Source: Acidimicrobiaceae bacterium (lineage in GTDB: Bacteria > Actinomycetota > Acidimicrobiia > Acidimicrobiales > Aldehydirespiratoraceae). Taken from it: 64,000 nucleotides of DNA. The stretch lies in assembly GCA_026708645.1 (NCBI GenBank), contig JAPOUM010000041.1, forward strand, positions 141,880 to 205,879, read 5' to 3'. Shown here piece by piece: positions 1-8,903 of the stretch. Under the pieces are notes generated by a model. That model made no database searches. It was not told the origin of the DNA and was given only the letters and a program-made list of their open reading frames with translations. Each line of letters begins with the position of its first letter. Position 1 is the first letter of the stretch. Both the position numbers and the translations under genes were made by a program.

Positions 1-977
1 TCTTCCTGCAAATCTTTGGCATAGGACAGAGGCAGCCCTTTGAGAGTCGCCATCAAGCCGGTGAGATGCCCGATCAGACGGCCGGCTTTGGCCCGAGCCA
101 ACTCGGCCACGTCCGGGTTCTTCTTCTGGGGCAACATCGAAGAGCCGGTGGCGTAGGCGTCGTCTAGTTCCACGAAACCGAACTCCGTCGACGACCAGAT
201 CACCAGCTCCTCGCCGATCCGGCTGAGATGCAGCCCCAGCATCGCCAACGCGTAGAGAGCATCGACCACGAAATCACGGTCGGAGACCGCGTCGAGACTG
301 TTGTCGAAGACGGCCCCGAAACCCAGCTCGGCGGCGGTGAGCGCCGGATCCAGCGGCAGCGACGACCCGGCCAGAGCGCCCGCACCCAGCGGCGACACGT
401 CGGCGCGCCTGCGCGCCTCGACCAGTCGATGGAAGTCGCGTGCCAGAGCCCAGCCGTGCGCCAGCAGATGATGGGCCAGCAGCACCGGCTGAGCCTGCTG
501 CAGATGGGTGTAGCCGGGCATCAGCGCCTCGCCGGCTTCGACGGCCCGCCCCAGCAGAGTGCGCTGCAACTCGAGCACGGCCTCGGCCACTTCGCCGAGC
601 GCGGTCCGGGTCCAGAGCCGCAGATCGGCGGCCACCTGATCGTTGCGGCTGCGGCCGGTGTGGAGTTTGGCGCCCGCGGGCGTCAGCTCGGTGACCCGCC
701 GCTCCACCGCGGTGTGGATGTCCTCGTCGCCTGCGTTGGGCACGAAACGCCCGTCGGCCATCTCGGCTTCCACCGTGTCGAGCGCGTCGCAGATGCCGTC
801 GCGCTCGGCGCCGGTGAGCAGCCCCACAGCGGCCAGCATCGCGGCGTGAGCCCGCGAACCGGCGATGTCCTCGCGGAACATGCGCCGATCGAAGCCCAAG
901 CTGTCGTTGAGCGCTCTCAGCGCCTCGGCGGGATCATCGCCGAAGCGCCGCTGCCACAGGGTCCCATCAGAGTCCAT
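1..977 (-). CDS. argH: argininosuccinate lyase, 3' part outside window
   Basis: Argininosuccinate lyase splits argininosuccinate into arginine and fumarate, the last step of arginine synthesis. About 325 N-terminal codons are visible; the C-terminus lies beyond the left edge. The protein starts MDSDGTLWQRRF, carries HTGRSRNDQ at about residues 106-114 and the fumarase/lyase signature GSSMLPQKKNPD at about 277-288, encoded near 120-146. It is the last visible gene of the argCJBDFRGH operon. The ATG at 975-977 is preceded on the minus strand by a GGGAAGG ribosome-binding site. That start region is duplicated 81 bp upstream (see the repeat entry), so argG-argH is the only loosely spaced junction near this end of the operon. 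Confidence 0.96.
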   Translation of the reverse strand, partial: MDSDGTLWQRRFGDDPAEALRALNDSLGFDRRMFREDIAGSRAHAAMLAAVGLLTGAERDGICDALDTVEAEMADGRFVPNAGDEDIHTAVERRVTELTPAGAKLHTGRSRNDQVAADLRLWTRTALGEVAEAVLELQRTLLGRAVEAGEALMPGYTHLQQAQPVLLAHHLLAHGWALARDFHRLVEARRRADVSPLGAGALAGSSLPLDPALTAAELGFGAVFDNSLDAVSDRDFVVDALYALAMLGLHLSRIGEELVIWSSTEFGFVELDDAYATGSSMLPQKKNPDVAELARAKAGRLIGHLTGLMATLKGLPLSYAKDLQE

Positions 978-1073
978 GACTCAGCCTTCCCGTGAGCCGG
1001 CGTGCCGGGCTCGTCCTCGATTTTGAGCCCGGCGTCTCAGCAGAGTCCCGGAGTCCATGACTCAACCTCCCCG
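970..1073 (-). repeat. duplicated argH start region with 25-codon leader ORF
   Basis: The argH ribosome-binding site and start are present twice, 81 bp apart: GGGAAGG then ATG at 975-977, and GGGAGG then ATG at 1056-1058. From the upstream copy a leader ORF (981-1058) reads MDSGTLLRRRAQN and so on for 25 residues. It resembles the real start MDSDGTLWQRR and stops 3 nt before the argH ATG. What I see is the repeat and the ORF. That ribosomes read the leader and reinitiate at argH is inference. Confidence 0.75.
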
Positions 1074-1147
1074 TGCTTCCCTTGGGCCTTGCCCGTGCGT
1101 GAGCCTTGCATCGGCCGTGCGCCCCGCGTGTCTTGCATGTCCCGGCT

Positions 1148-2434
1148 TCATGCGTGCTTCTCTGCGTGCTTGCGCGCCAGGTTCCGCAGCCTTAGAGCGT
1201 GCAGCGCTATGAAACCGGAGGCGTCGGCCTGGTCGTAGGCGCCTTCGTCGTCTTCGAAAGTCACCACCTTCTGGTCGAACAAAGACTCGTCGGAGCGGCG
1301 TCCGGCCACGTCCACGTTGCCTTTGTAGAGACGCAGACGAACTTCGCCGTTGACGCCGGTCTGGCTGTGGTCGATGGCGGTCTGCAGCATTGCGCGCTCG
1401 GGGCTCCACCAGTAGCCGTTGTAGATCAACTCGGCGTAGCGAGGCATCATCTCGTCTTTGAGATGCGCCACCTCGCGGTCGAGCGTCAACGACTCGATGG
1501 CCCGATGGGCGCGCAGCATGATCGTCCCGCCCGGGGTCTCATAAGCGCCCCGGCTCTTCATCCCCACATAGCGGTTCTCGACGATGTCGATGCGTCCGAT
1601 GCCGTTGGCCGCGCCCAGTTCGTTGAGCTTGCGCAGCACCCCGCCGGGGGTCATGGCCTCGCCGTCCACGGCCACGATGTCGCCGCCGGCGAAACTGAGA
1701 TCCACGTAGGCGGGCTCGTCAGGCGCCGCTTGAGGGCTCACCGACCAGAGCCACATCTCCGCGGGAGGCTCAAGCCAGGGATCCTCCAGCGGGCCGCCTT
1801 CATATGAGATGTGCAGCAGGTTGGCGTCCATCGAGAACGGAGACTCGGCGCCGCGTCTGCGCTCGATGGGTATGCCGTTGGCGGCGGCGTAAGCCATCAG
1901 CGACTCGCGTGAGCCCAGATCCCAAAGCCGCCAGGGCGCGATGACGGCGATGTCGGGATTCAAAGCGTAGGCGCCGAGCTCGAAGCGCACTTGGTCGTTG
2001 CCTTTGCCGGTGGCGCCGTGGCTGATCGCGTCGGCGCCGGTGTCGGCGGCGATCTCGACCAGACGCTTGGCTATCAGCGGCCTGGCTATCGAGGTGCCCA
2101 GCAGATACTCGCCCTCGTAGACGGCGTTGGCCCGGAACATCGGGAACACGAAGTCACGGGCGAACTCCTCGCGCAGATCCTCGATGAAGATGTCTTCGGG
2201 CGCGACCCCCATGGCCAAAGCTTTGGCCCGGGCGGGCTCGAGTTCGTCGTTCTGGCCGATGTCGGCGGTGAAGGTCACCACCTCGCAGCCGTAGGTGTCG
2301 CGCAGCCAGTGCAGGATGATGGACGTGTCGAGGCCGCCCGAATAAGCCAGCACCACCTTGCTCGGATCGCCGGGGATGCCGCGCGGCGCCCTCGGGATGC
2401 TCGGATCGCTTTGCCGGGCTTGTGTTCTGCTCAT
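1148..2434 (-). CDS. argG: argininosuccinate synthase
   Basis: Argininosuccinate synthase joins citrulline and aspartate using ATP, the penultimate arginine step. The 428-residue product has the PP-loop SGGLDTS at residues 32-38, within a [14 protein letters not shown] segment, followed by typical family sequence ([21 protein letters not shown]). It carries about 20 more N-terminal residues than usual. The ATG at 2432-2434 overlaps the argR stop as ATGA, which supports this start and translational coupling. About 90 nt separate its stop from the duplicated argH start region. Confidence 0.97.
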   Translation of the reverse strand: MSRTQARQSDPSIPRAPRGIPGDPSKVVLAYSGGLDTSIILHWLRDTYGCEVVTFTADIGQNDELEPARAKALAMGVAPEDIFIEDLREEFARDFVFPMFRANAVYEGEYLLGTSIARPLIAKRLVEIAADTGADAISHGATGKGNDQVRFELGAYALNPDIAVIAPWRLWDLGSRESLMAYAAANGIPIERRRGAESPFSMDANLLHISYEGGPLEDPWLEPPAEMWLWSVSPQAAPDEPAYVDLSFAGGDIVAVDGEAMTPGGVLRKLNELGAANGIGRIDIVENRYVGMKSRGAYETPGGTIMLRAHRAIESLTLDREVAHLKDEMMPRYAELIYNGYWWSPERAMLQTAIDHSQTGVNGEVRLRLYKGNVDVAGRRSDESLFDQKVVTFEDDEGAYDQADASGFIALHALRLRNLARKHAEKHA

Positions 2435-2904
2435 GTTCTGCCTTTCAGTCCGGCCAGATCCCGAAGGCGGCCTGCCAACTCGGCGCCGGAGACGCCTTCG
2501 CCTGCCACCACGATCAGCGAGTCGTCGCCGGCCACCGTTCCCAGGATCTCTTCGAGTCCCGCCCTGTCCAACGCGGAGGCGACCACATGGGCCGAACCGG
2601 GCGGGGTCCTCACCATGACCAGGTTCCCCGAAGCGCCGACGTCGGCCACCCAGTCGCCCAGAACCCGCCTCAGATGCTCCTCGGGCGCGATGCGGGCCAC
2701 GGGATGCTCGGGGATGGCGTAGGCAGTGCTGCCTCCGGCTATCCGCACTTTCACCGCGCCGAGCTCTTCTAAGTCGCGAGACGCCGTGGCGCGCGTGGCG
2801 CTGACTCCTGCGTCGGCCAGCAGATCGACCAGCTGTTGCTGGCTGGTCACGGAATGCTCGCTCAAGAGCCCCAAGATGAGATGCTGACGGGCGGTCTTGC
2901 TCAT
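2431..2904 (-). CDS. argR: arginine repressor
   Basis: ArgR is the arginine-responsive hexameric repressor/activator of arginine genes. I start it at the ATG at 2902-2904, giving 157 residues ([17 protein letters not shown]). This start overlaps the argF stop as ATGA and matches the usual family length; the longer open frame upstream lies inside argF. The N-terminal winged helix (about residues 1-70, with [12 protein letters not shown] and [16 protein letters not shown]) is followed by the C-terminal oligomerisation and arginine-binding domain ([16 protein letters not shown]). Its position inside the operon suggests autoregulation; one possible operator lies upstream of argC. Confidence 0.96.
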   Translation of the reverse strand: MSKTARQHLILGLLSEHSVTSQQQLVDLLADAGVSATRATASRDLEELGAVKVRIAGGSTAYAIPEHPVARIAPEEHLRRVLGDWVADVGASGNLVMVRTPPGSAHVVASALDRAGLEEILGTVAGDDSLIVVAGEGVSGAELAGRLRDLAGLKGRT

Positions 2905-3812
2905 GGCTGCGACCGCGCGTCCTCGTCGTGGCTGCTCAGCCACATCAGCAGTGCTCTGGCCGCGTGCATCCGATTGGCCGCCTGCGGCCACACCCGGCTG
3001 CGGGGGCCGTCGATCACCGCAGCTTCGACTTCCTCGCCGCGGTGCGCGGGCAGGCAGTGCATGAACACGGCGCTGTCCGCCGCGTCGGACATCAGCGCAC
3101 GGTTGACCGTGAACCCGGCGAAGTCTCGGCGCCGCTGCTCGGCTTGCGTTTCCTGGCCCATCGAAGTCCACGCGTCTGTGTAGACCACATCGGCGCCGCC
3201 GACGGCTTCTCTGGGGTTGGTGACCTGCACCGGCTCGCAGCCGTGACGACGCAGGTCCCGCAGATCCGACTCCGAGAAGCCGTAACCGCGAGGGCTGGCG
3301 ACCCGTACGGCGACACCAGAAAGCCCGGCTGCCAACGCCAGCGAGCGGGCCACGTTGTTGGCGTCGCCGACATAGCCCAGCGTCAAGCCTTCAAGCTGGC
3401 CGAACTCGGCGCGCATGGTCAACAGATCCGCCAGCGCCTGCGTGGGATGAGCACGGTCGCTCAACAGGTTGACGACAGGGACCCCGCTCACAGCGACCAT
3501 CCGCTCGAGGATGCGGTGGTCGAAGACCCGCGCTCCGATCACGGCGTTGTAGCCGGCCAGGACACGGGTCACGTCCTCGACGCTCTCGCGCTCGTCCAAG
3601 CCGACCTCGGACGCGGAGATGTAGATCGGGTGGCCCCCGAGTTGCACCACAGCCATTTCCAAAGCGCTGCGAGTGCGCGCCGATGGCTTCTCGAACAGCA
3701 GCGCCGCGCCTCGGCCCGCCAAAACCGGAAACGGGCTCGGGTCGTCCGCCAGGTTCAAGATCCGTGAAACGTCGTTCGCGGTCAAGCTGTCGATGTCGAG
3801 AAGATGAATCAT
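2901..3812 (-). CDS. argF: ornithine carbamoyltransferase
   Basis: Ornithine carbamoyltransferase makes citrulline from ornithine and carbamoyl phosphate. The 303-residue protein has the carbamoyl-phosphate site FEKPSARTR at about 40-48 (the usual STRT reads SART here), HPTQALADL at 122-130, and the ornithine-site [10 protein letters not shown] from about 252. It overlaps argR by 4 nt. A 48-nt gap separates it from argD, one of the few spaced junctions in this operon. Confidence 0.97.
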   Translation of the reverse strand: MIHLLDIDSLTANDVSRILNLADDPSPFPVLAGRGAALLFEKPSARTRSALEMAVVQLGGHPIYISASEVGLDERESVEDVTRVLAGYNAVIGARVFDHRILERMVAVSGVPVVNLLSDRAHPTQALADLLTMRAEFGQLEGLTLGYVGDANNVARSLALAAGLSGVAVRVASPRGYGFSESDLRDLRRHGCEPVQVTNPREAVGGADVVYTDAWTSMGQETQAEQRRRDFAGFTVNRALMSDAADSAVFMHCLPAHRGEEVEAAVIDGPRSRVWPQAANRMHAARALLMWLSSHDEDARSQP

Positions 3813-3860
3813 TCTCCAACGCTCCCTGCTGTTCTCCGGCGGCCTGCGGATCCTCTGGCG

Positions 3861-5042
3861 TCAGCCTTCTTTGAGCACTGCTGCGAGGATGTCGCAGCCT
3901 TCGCTGAGTTGCTCGTCTGAGAGCACGAACGGCGGCGCCAGCCTCAATGCGGTCGGAGTCACGCCGTTGACCACCAGCCCGCTCCGCAGACAAGCCGAGG
4001 CGATGTCGCGAGCGTCGCGAGCGCCGTTCGGCTGCGACAGCTCGACTCCGATCAGCAGTCCGCTGCCTCTGACGCCGGCGACGCCGTCGATCGCGTCGAG
4101 CCGGCGTTGCAGCTCGGCGCCGAGACGCCGCGCCACGGCAGGCGCGTCGATGGCCTCCAGCTCGCCGAGCACCGCAGAAGCCGCCGCCAGCGCCAGCGGC
4201 TGCCCCGCGAAGGTCGAGCCGTGATCTCCCGGCAGGAAGGCTGCGGCCGTGTCGGCGCGCGCCCAGACTGCGCCCACGGGAAAACCGTTGCCGAGGCCTT
4301 TGGCCACGGTCACGATGTCGGGTTGCACGCCCGACTGCTGGAAGCAGAACCAGCTTCCCGTTCGCCCCAGCCCGGTCTGGATCTCATCGGCGATCAGCAG
4401 CACTCCCCGCTCGTCGCAGACCCGCCGCACAGCCTGCAGATACTCGATAGTCGCCGGGATCACACCGCCCTCGCCTTGTATCGGCTCGAGCATGACAGCC
4501 GCCACCGAAGGATCAAGAGCCGCCTCCAAAGCTTCGATGTCGTTGTTGGGCACATATCTGAAGCCTTGCGGCAAAGGCTGAAAAGGCTCATGCTTCTCGG
4601 GTTGCCCGGTGGCTGCCAACGCAGCAAGGGTGCGTCCGTGGAACGATCCGTAGGCGGTGATCACATCGTGACGGCCGTAGCCTTGGTGCTTGCGGGCCAG
4701 CTTGATGGCGGCTTCGACGGCTTCAGCCCCGGAGTTCTGGAACAGGACGCGGCCCGCTTCGCCGTCGCCGCCGGGGCCTGAGCGGATCAGTCTGTCGAGG
4801 GTCGCGACCACTCCGGCGGTCAAATCGTTGGCGAAGAGGTTGGAGGTGTGGATCAGCGTCGCAGCCTGCCCGGCAACGGCGGCGGTGACAGCCGGATGAG
4901 CGTGACCGAGCCCGGTGACCGCCAATCCGCAAAGGAAATCCAGGTACCTCCGCCCTTGTTCGTCCCACAGTTCTGCGCCTGCTCCACGAACGAAAGTCAC
5001 CGGCGGCGTGCCGTAGTTGTTGATCAGTGCTGCCTGGCTCAT
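3861..5042 (-). CDS. argD: acetylornithine aminotransferase
   Basis: This class III PLP-dependent aminotransferase interconverts N-acetylglutamate semialdehyde and N-acetylornithine. The 393-residue sequence shows FQNSGAEAVEAAIKLAR at about 101-117, the PLP-binding LLIADEIQTGLGRTG near 215-229, and the Schiff-base lysine in TVAKGLGNGFPVGAV (K248). The ATG overlaps the argB stop as ATGA (5039-5042), fixing the start. Length and motifs are normal for the family. Confidence 0.97.
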   Translation of the reverse strand: MSQAALINNYGTPPVTFVRGAGAELWDEQGRRYLDFLCGLAVTGLGHAHPAVTAAVAGQAATLIHTSNLFANDLTAGVVATLDRLIRSGPGGDGEAGRVLFQNSGAEAVEAAIKLARKHQGYGRHDVITAYGSFHGRTLAALAATGQPEKHEPFQPLPQGFRYVPNNDIEALEAALDPSVAAVMLEPIQGEGGVIPATIEYLQAVRRVCDERGVLLIADEIQTGLGRTGSWFCFQQSGVQPDIVTVAKGLGNGFPVGAVWARADTAAAFLPGDHGSTFAGQPLALAAASAVLGELEAIDAPAVARRLGAELQRRLDAIDGVAGVRGSGLLIGVELSQPNGARDARDIASACLRSGLVVNGVTPTALRLAPPFVLSDEQLSEGCDILAAVLKEG

Positions 5043-6079
5043 GCTGATGCTCCTTGGCCGGTTCCTTGGCCGTGTGCGGGCCCGGGCCCGTCCTGACGGG
5101 TAATCATGGTGCCGATTCCGGCGTCGGTGAACAATTCCAGCAGAACGCAGTGCGGTATCCGGCCATCGAGAATGTGCGCTGAGCCGACCCCCCGACTCAG
5201 GGCGTCCACACAGGCGCGAGCCTTGGGGATCATCCCGCCGCTGAGAGCCCCCGACACGATCATGGCCTCGACGTCGCTCGCAGTGGCCCGACCCAGAAGA
5301 GACGACGCGTCGCTGACGTCGGCGAGCAGGCCGGCGACATCGGTAAGATAAACCACTTTCGCGGCGCCAAGCGCTCCCGCCAAAGCCGCTGCCATGGTGT
5401 CAGCGTTGATGTTGTAGGCCTGACCGGACGTGTCGGCGCCGATCGGCGCTACCACGGGGACGGTTCCCTCGACCAAGAGTTGTTCGATGATGGTCGGATC
5501 GACGGCGGTGATGTCGCCCACGAACCCCAGAGCGGGATCACGCGGCACGACCTTCACCAGACCGGCGTCCTCGCCAGAGAGGCCCACCGCCGCTCCCCCG
5601 CCGGCGCCGACCGCTCCCACGATGTCGCGCCCGATCTTGCCGACCAGCACCATCCGCACCACTTCGAGAGTCTCGGCGTCGGTGACTCGCAAGCCGTCTC
5701 GGAACTCGCTTTGGCGGCCCATGCGCGCCAGTTGCTCGCCGATCTGCGGCCCGCCGCCGTGGACCACCACGGCACGCAGCCCGACAGCGTTGACCAGCAC
5801 CATGTCGCGGGCGAAAGAAGCGGCCAGCGCAGGGTCGGTCATGGCGCTGCCGCCGTATTTGACCACCACCACCGAACCGCTGAAACGCTGGATGTGCGGC
5901 AGCGCCTCGACCAGCGCCCGAGCGCGTCGCTGCGGCTCGAAGTCAGGCGATGCTTCTGCAGTCTCTGAGGCGAGCAGACGCTCAGTCGTCGCCGTCTCGA
6001 ACCCGGCGGGCTCGAAGCCGTGCGACGCATCCGAAGCCGCCGCGGCCGCTGAGTCTGCTGCGGGGCTCGGGCCGGTCAT
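5039..6079 (-). CDS. argB: acetylglutamate kinase
   Basis: Acetylglutamate kinase phosphorylates N-acetylglutamate, normally the arginine-feedback-controlled step. I start it at the ATG at 6077-6079, which overlaps the argJ stop as ATGA; the product is 346 residues. The kinase core begins near residue 70 with VVVVKYGGSAM, followed by VVVHGGGPQIGEQLARMG and NINADTMAAALA. The first ~55 residues are an Ala-rich, low-complexity extension not usual in the family. Either it is a lineage-specific tail, or translation starts later than the overlap suggests. Confidence 0.95.
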   Translation of the reverse strand: MTGPSPAADSAAAAASDASHGFEPAGFETATTERLLASETAEASPDFEPQRRARALVEALPHIQRFSGSVVVVKYGGSAMTDPALAASFARDMVLVNAVGLRAVVVHGGGPQIGEQLARMGRQSEFRDGLRVTDAETLEVVRMVLVGKIGRDIVGAVGAGGGAAVGLSGEDAGLVKVVPRDPALGFVGDITAVDPTIIEQLLVEGTVPVVAPIGADTSGQAYNINADTMAAALAGALGAAKVVYLTDVAGLLADVSDASSLLGRATASDVEAMIVSGALSGGMIPKARACVDALSRGVGSAHILDGRIPHCVLLELFTDAGIGTMITRQDGPGPAHGQGTGQGASA

Positions 6080-7371
6080 GTCCGGTAGCCCGCGTTTATG
6101 TCGATGTAGCCGTGGGTCAGGTCGCAGGTCCAGATCGTGGCTTTGCCGTCGCCCACGCCTGCGTCCACTGTCAGCACCACTTCGCTGCCCTGCAGGTGCT
6201 CGCCGGCTCTCGCTTCGCTGTAGGCGGGGGCGGCCACCCCGTCGCGGGCGCACTGCTCGTCGCCGATCCAGATCGCCAGCCGGTCGCGGTCGGCTCGCTG
6301 TCCCGCTTTGCCCACCGCGGCCACGATGCGGCCCCAGTTGGCGTCTCCTGCCGCCAGAGCGGTCTTGACCAGAGGCGAGTCCGCAACCGACCGGGCGATG
6401 GCCGCAGCGGCGGCGTCGGAGGCGGCGCCGGTGACGGTGACAGTCACGAACTTGCCGGCGCCTTCGCCGTCGCGCACGATCTGATGCGCCAGGTCGAGCA
6501 GCACCGTGTCGAGAGCCTCCCGGAAGCTCGCGGCATGAGACTCCGCGGATTGCTGAGACGCTCCCGTGGCGACGAGCAGCGCCGTGTCGCTAGTGGAAGT
6601 GTCGGAATCGACGGTGATGCGGTTGAAACTCGTCTTCACCGACTCCGCCAGGCAGCGCTGCGCGATCGGCAGGGCGACGGCCAAGTCGGTGAACACGAAG
6701 GCCAGCATCGTGGCCATGTCGGGGGCGATCATGCCGCTGCCTTTGGCGATGCCGACCACATGACAGTCCGTGCCCGCCACCGCTGAGGCGGCGCCCTTCG
6801 GGAAGGTGTCGGTGGTGCCGATGGCGGACGCGCAAGCCTGCCAGCCTGTGACAGCCGAGGCGATCGTTTCGTCGGCATCGCTGTCGGGTGCGGCGCGCTC
6901 GCTGTCGGGGGCGGCGAGGCTTTCGACGAGCTCCGGCAGGGCTTCCTGGATGCGTTCCACGGGCAATTGCTCGCCGATCACGCCGGTGGAAGCCACCAGC
7001 ACCTGCTCGGCCGGCACGCCCAGAAGCCGCCCTGCGGACTCGGCGGTGAGGCGTGTGGCTCTGTGGCCGAGCTCGCCGGTGAAGGCGTTGGCGTTGCCGG
7101 AGTTGACGACGACGGCCCGAGCCCGACCCGAACTCGCGGCCAGCGCCTCACGGCACCAGTCGACCGGCGCGGAAGTACACAGCGAGCTCGTGAACACGCC
7201 TGCCACGGTGCTTTCGGGCCCGAACTCGGCCAGCATCAAATCGTCGCGGCCCCGATAGCGGACACCGGCGGCGGCCGTCGCGAGCCGCACGCCTCGCACC
7301 GCCGGAAGCTCCGGGAAGTCTTTGGAGAACGCGCGGGCAGATGAAAGATCGCCGCTTCGCTGCGGTGTCAT
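6076..7371 (-). CDS. argJ: bifunctional ornithine acetyltransferase / N-acetylglutamate synthase
   Basis: ArgJ recycles the acetyl group from acetylornithine to glutamate, and in bifunctional forms also uses acetyl-CoA. The 431-residue precursor has the self-cleavage segment KGSGMIAPDMATMLAF, with the nucleophilic threonine at about residue 221. The ATG at 7369-7371 gives MTPQRSGDLSSARAFSKDF. The first ~12 codons derive from an inserted 140-bp repeat. The ancestral start probably was the ATG at 7640-7642, overlapping the argC stop, and would have read MSAEAATAARAFSKDF. The present start is reached by ATGA overlap with a repeat-encoded mini-ORF. Confidence 0.95.
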   Translation of the reverse strand: MTPQRSGDLSSARAFSKDFPELPAVRGVRLATAAAGVRYRGRDDLMLAEFGPESTVAGVFTSSLCTSAPVDWCREALAASSGRARAVVVNSGNANAFTGELGHRATRLTAESAGRLLGVPAEQVLVASTGVIGEQLPVERIQEALPELVESLAAPDSERAAPDSDADETIASAVTGWQACASAIGTTDTFPKGAASAVAGTDCHVVGIAKGSGMIAPDMATMLAFVFTDLAVALPIAQRCLAESVKTSFNRITVDSDTSTSDTALLVATGASQQSAESHAASFREALDTVLLDLAHQIVRDGEGAGKFVTVTVTGAASDAAAAAIARSVADSPLVKTALAAGDANWGRIVAAVGKAGQRADRDRLAIWIGDEQCARDGVAAPAYSEARAGEHLQGSEVVLTVDAGVGDGKATIWTCDLTHGYIDINAGYRT

Positions 7372-7620
7372 TCCCGCTCCTGTTCGCTGCGCTCACGGGC
7401 CGCTCGGGCCACGGCCTCGCCCCGTATGAACACTATTGGCTCTCCTATTCGCTCGGCCTCCGAGGAGCGCGCGCCGGCAGATGAAAGATCGCCGCTTCGC
7501 TGCGGTGTCATTCCCGCTCCTGTTCGCTGCGCTCACGGGCCGCTCGGGCCACGGCCTCGCCCCGTATGAACACTATTGGCTCTCCTATTCGCTCGGCCTC
7601 CGAGGAGAACGCGCGGGCAG
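7324..7620 (-). repeat. two tandem 140-bp units inserted in the 5' end of argJ
   Basis: The 132-bp blocks 7336-7467 and 7476-7607 appear identical by eye, with a 140-bp period. The whole insert is bounded by the 17-bp direct repeat GGAGAACGCGCGGGCAG at 7324-7340 and 7604-7620. On the minus strand the old argJ start (7642) now reads into the insert and stops after 44 codons at 7508. An overlapping ATG opens a second 47-codon ORF (7368-7511), whose stop overlaps the argJ ATG. Because 140 equals 47 codons plus stop minus the 4-nt ATGA overlap logic (3x47-1), each unit hands ribosomes to the next. The shared peptide contains SEAERIGEPIVFIRGEAV. Origin and mobility are unknown. Confidence 0.85.
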
Positions 7621-7638
7621 CAGTCGCAGCCTCGGCGC

Positions 7639-8784
7639 TCATGGGTAGACCCCCGTTGTTGTGAGCCCGGCGGTCTCGTCGAGGCCCAGCGACAGGTTGG
7701 CGCACTGCACGGCCTGACCCGCGGCGCCTTTCACCAGGTTGTCGAGCGCGGCGACGGCCATCACCCAGCCGGTGCGGGGATCCGCTCTGGCGGTGAGATG
7801 CACGCTGTTGGATCCCAGAGTCGCTTTGGTCGAAGGCGGACGTTCGTCCACCACCACGAACGGCTCGTCGCGGTAAGCCTCCGCCAGCAGCCCCAGAACC
7901 CGCTCCGTGCTGCAGTTGCCGGCGACAGCGGCGGGCCGTGCGTAGCAGGTGGCGAGGATGCCGCGGTTCATGGGCGCCAGATGCGGCGTGAACAGCACTT
8001 GCGCACTCTTGCCGCTGTGCTCGGAAAGCGCCATCTCGATCTCGGGCGTGTGCCGGTGATCGAGCAGACCGTAGGCGGTGAAGCTCTCGTCGACCGCGCA
8101 GAAGCTGGTGCCTGCGGTGGCGGCGCGTCCCGCGCCCGACACTCCGCTGGCCGCGTCGACGATGATGCCTTGCGGTTCCACCGTTCCTGCGGCCAGCAGT
8201 GGCGCCAGCGCCAGCGAGGCGGCGGTCACATAGCAGCCGGGCGCGGCCACCAGCTCTGCTCCTCTGATCGTCTCGCGGAACAGCTCGGGAAGGCCGTAGA
8301 CGAACTCGCCGAGCAGTTCGGGGGCGCGATGAGCCTCGCCGTACCACTGCGGGTAGAGGCCGGGATCCGGCAGCCTGAAATCCGCGGCCAAGTCCACCAC
8401 ATGAGCCGCCCCGCCGCGCAGTTCGGCTATCAGGTCTTGGGAAGCTCCGTGCGGCAGGGCGCAGAAAACCAGATCGCAACCGTCCGCTGCCTGCGGCGAG
8501 ACGGGCAGGAACTCGCTGTGCGGATAGGCGCCGGCGAGGCTCGGATAGACCTCGGCCACGGTCTTGCCCGCCATCGAGTCGCCGGTGGCGGCGACCACTT
8601 CCAGCTGTGGATGAGCGGCGCAGATCCTCAGCAGCTCGGCGCCGGCGAAACCGGACGCTCCGAAGACAGCGACACGGCAGCTGCGGGCGCGTTCGCTACT
8701 GCCGCCGTGCGGCTCGAAGCGCTCCTCGAAGAGCGACACGGCAGACACGGCGTTATCGGCGGGCTCTGCAGGCATGGCAGCCAT
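7639..8784 (-). CDS. argC: N-acetyl-gamma-glutamyl-phosphate reductase
   Basis: ArgC reduces N-acetylglutamyl phosphate to the semialdehyde with NADPH. The sequence has the Rossmann motif VAVFGASGFAGAELLRI and the catalytic-cysteine segment APGCYVTAASLA (Cys about residue 184 with this start). I chose the ATG at 8782-8784 (MAAMPAEPADN, 381 residues); another ATG lies three codons on, and the upstream TTG at 8809-8811 looks less likely. The first ~35 residues are a variable extension. It is the first gene of the arginine operon; its stop overlaps the ancestral argJ start (tcat 7639-7642). Confidence 0.94.
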   Translation of the reverse strand: MAAMPAEPADNAVSAVSLFEERFEPHGGSSERARSCRVAVFGASGFAGAELLRICAAHPQLEVVAATGDSMAGKTVAEVYPSLAGAYPHSEFLPVSPQAADGCDLVFCALPHGASQDLIAELRGGAAHVVDLAADFRLPDPGLYPQWYGEAHRAPELLGEFVYGLPELFRETIRGAELVAAPGCYVTAASLALAPLLAAGTVEPQGIIVDAASGVSGAGRAATAGTSFCAVDESFTAYGLLDHRHTPEIEMALSEHSGKSAQVLFTPHLAPMNRGILATCYARPAAVAGNCSTERVLGLLAEAYRDEPFVVVDERPPSTKATLGSNSVHLTARADPRTGWVMAVAALDNLVKGAAGQAVQCANLSLGLDETAGLTTTGVYP

Positions 8785-8903
8785 GCTAGCGACTCGCAAC
8801 AGTTTTCGCAACTATGTGCATTCAAGCAATATCTTGTGCAGCAATGGCTGAGCAGCATGGCTGCGCAACGCCGGCTGCCGGCTGCGGCTGGTCGAGCGCT
8901 GGT
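8785..8903 (-). promoter_or_regulatory. argC upstream region with a possible ArgR site
   Basis: This short gap between pheT and argC is locally AT-richer and must hold any promoter proper to the arginine operon. On the minus strand 8807-8824 reads TGAATGCACATAGTTGCG, loosely like half an ARG box (TGAAT followed by an AT-containing spacer). No convincing -35/-10 pair is visible, so the operon may also be read through from pheST. Confidence 0.3.
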
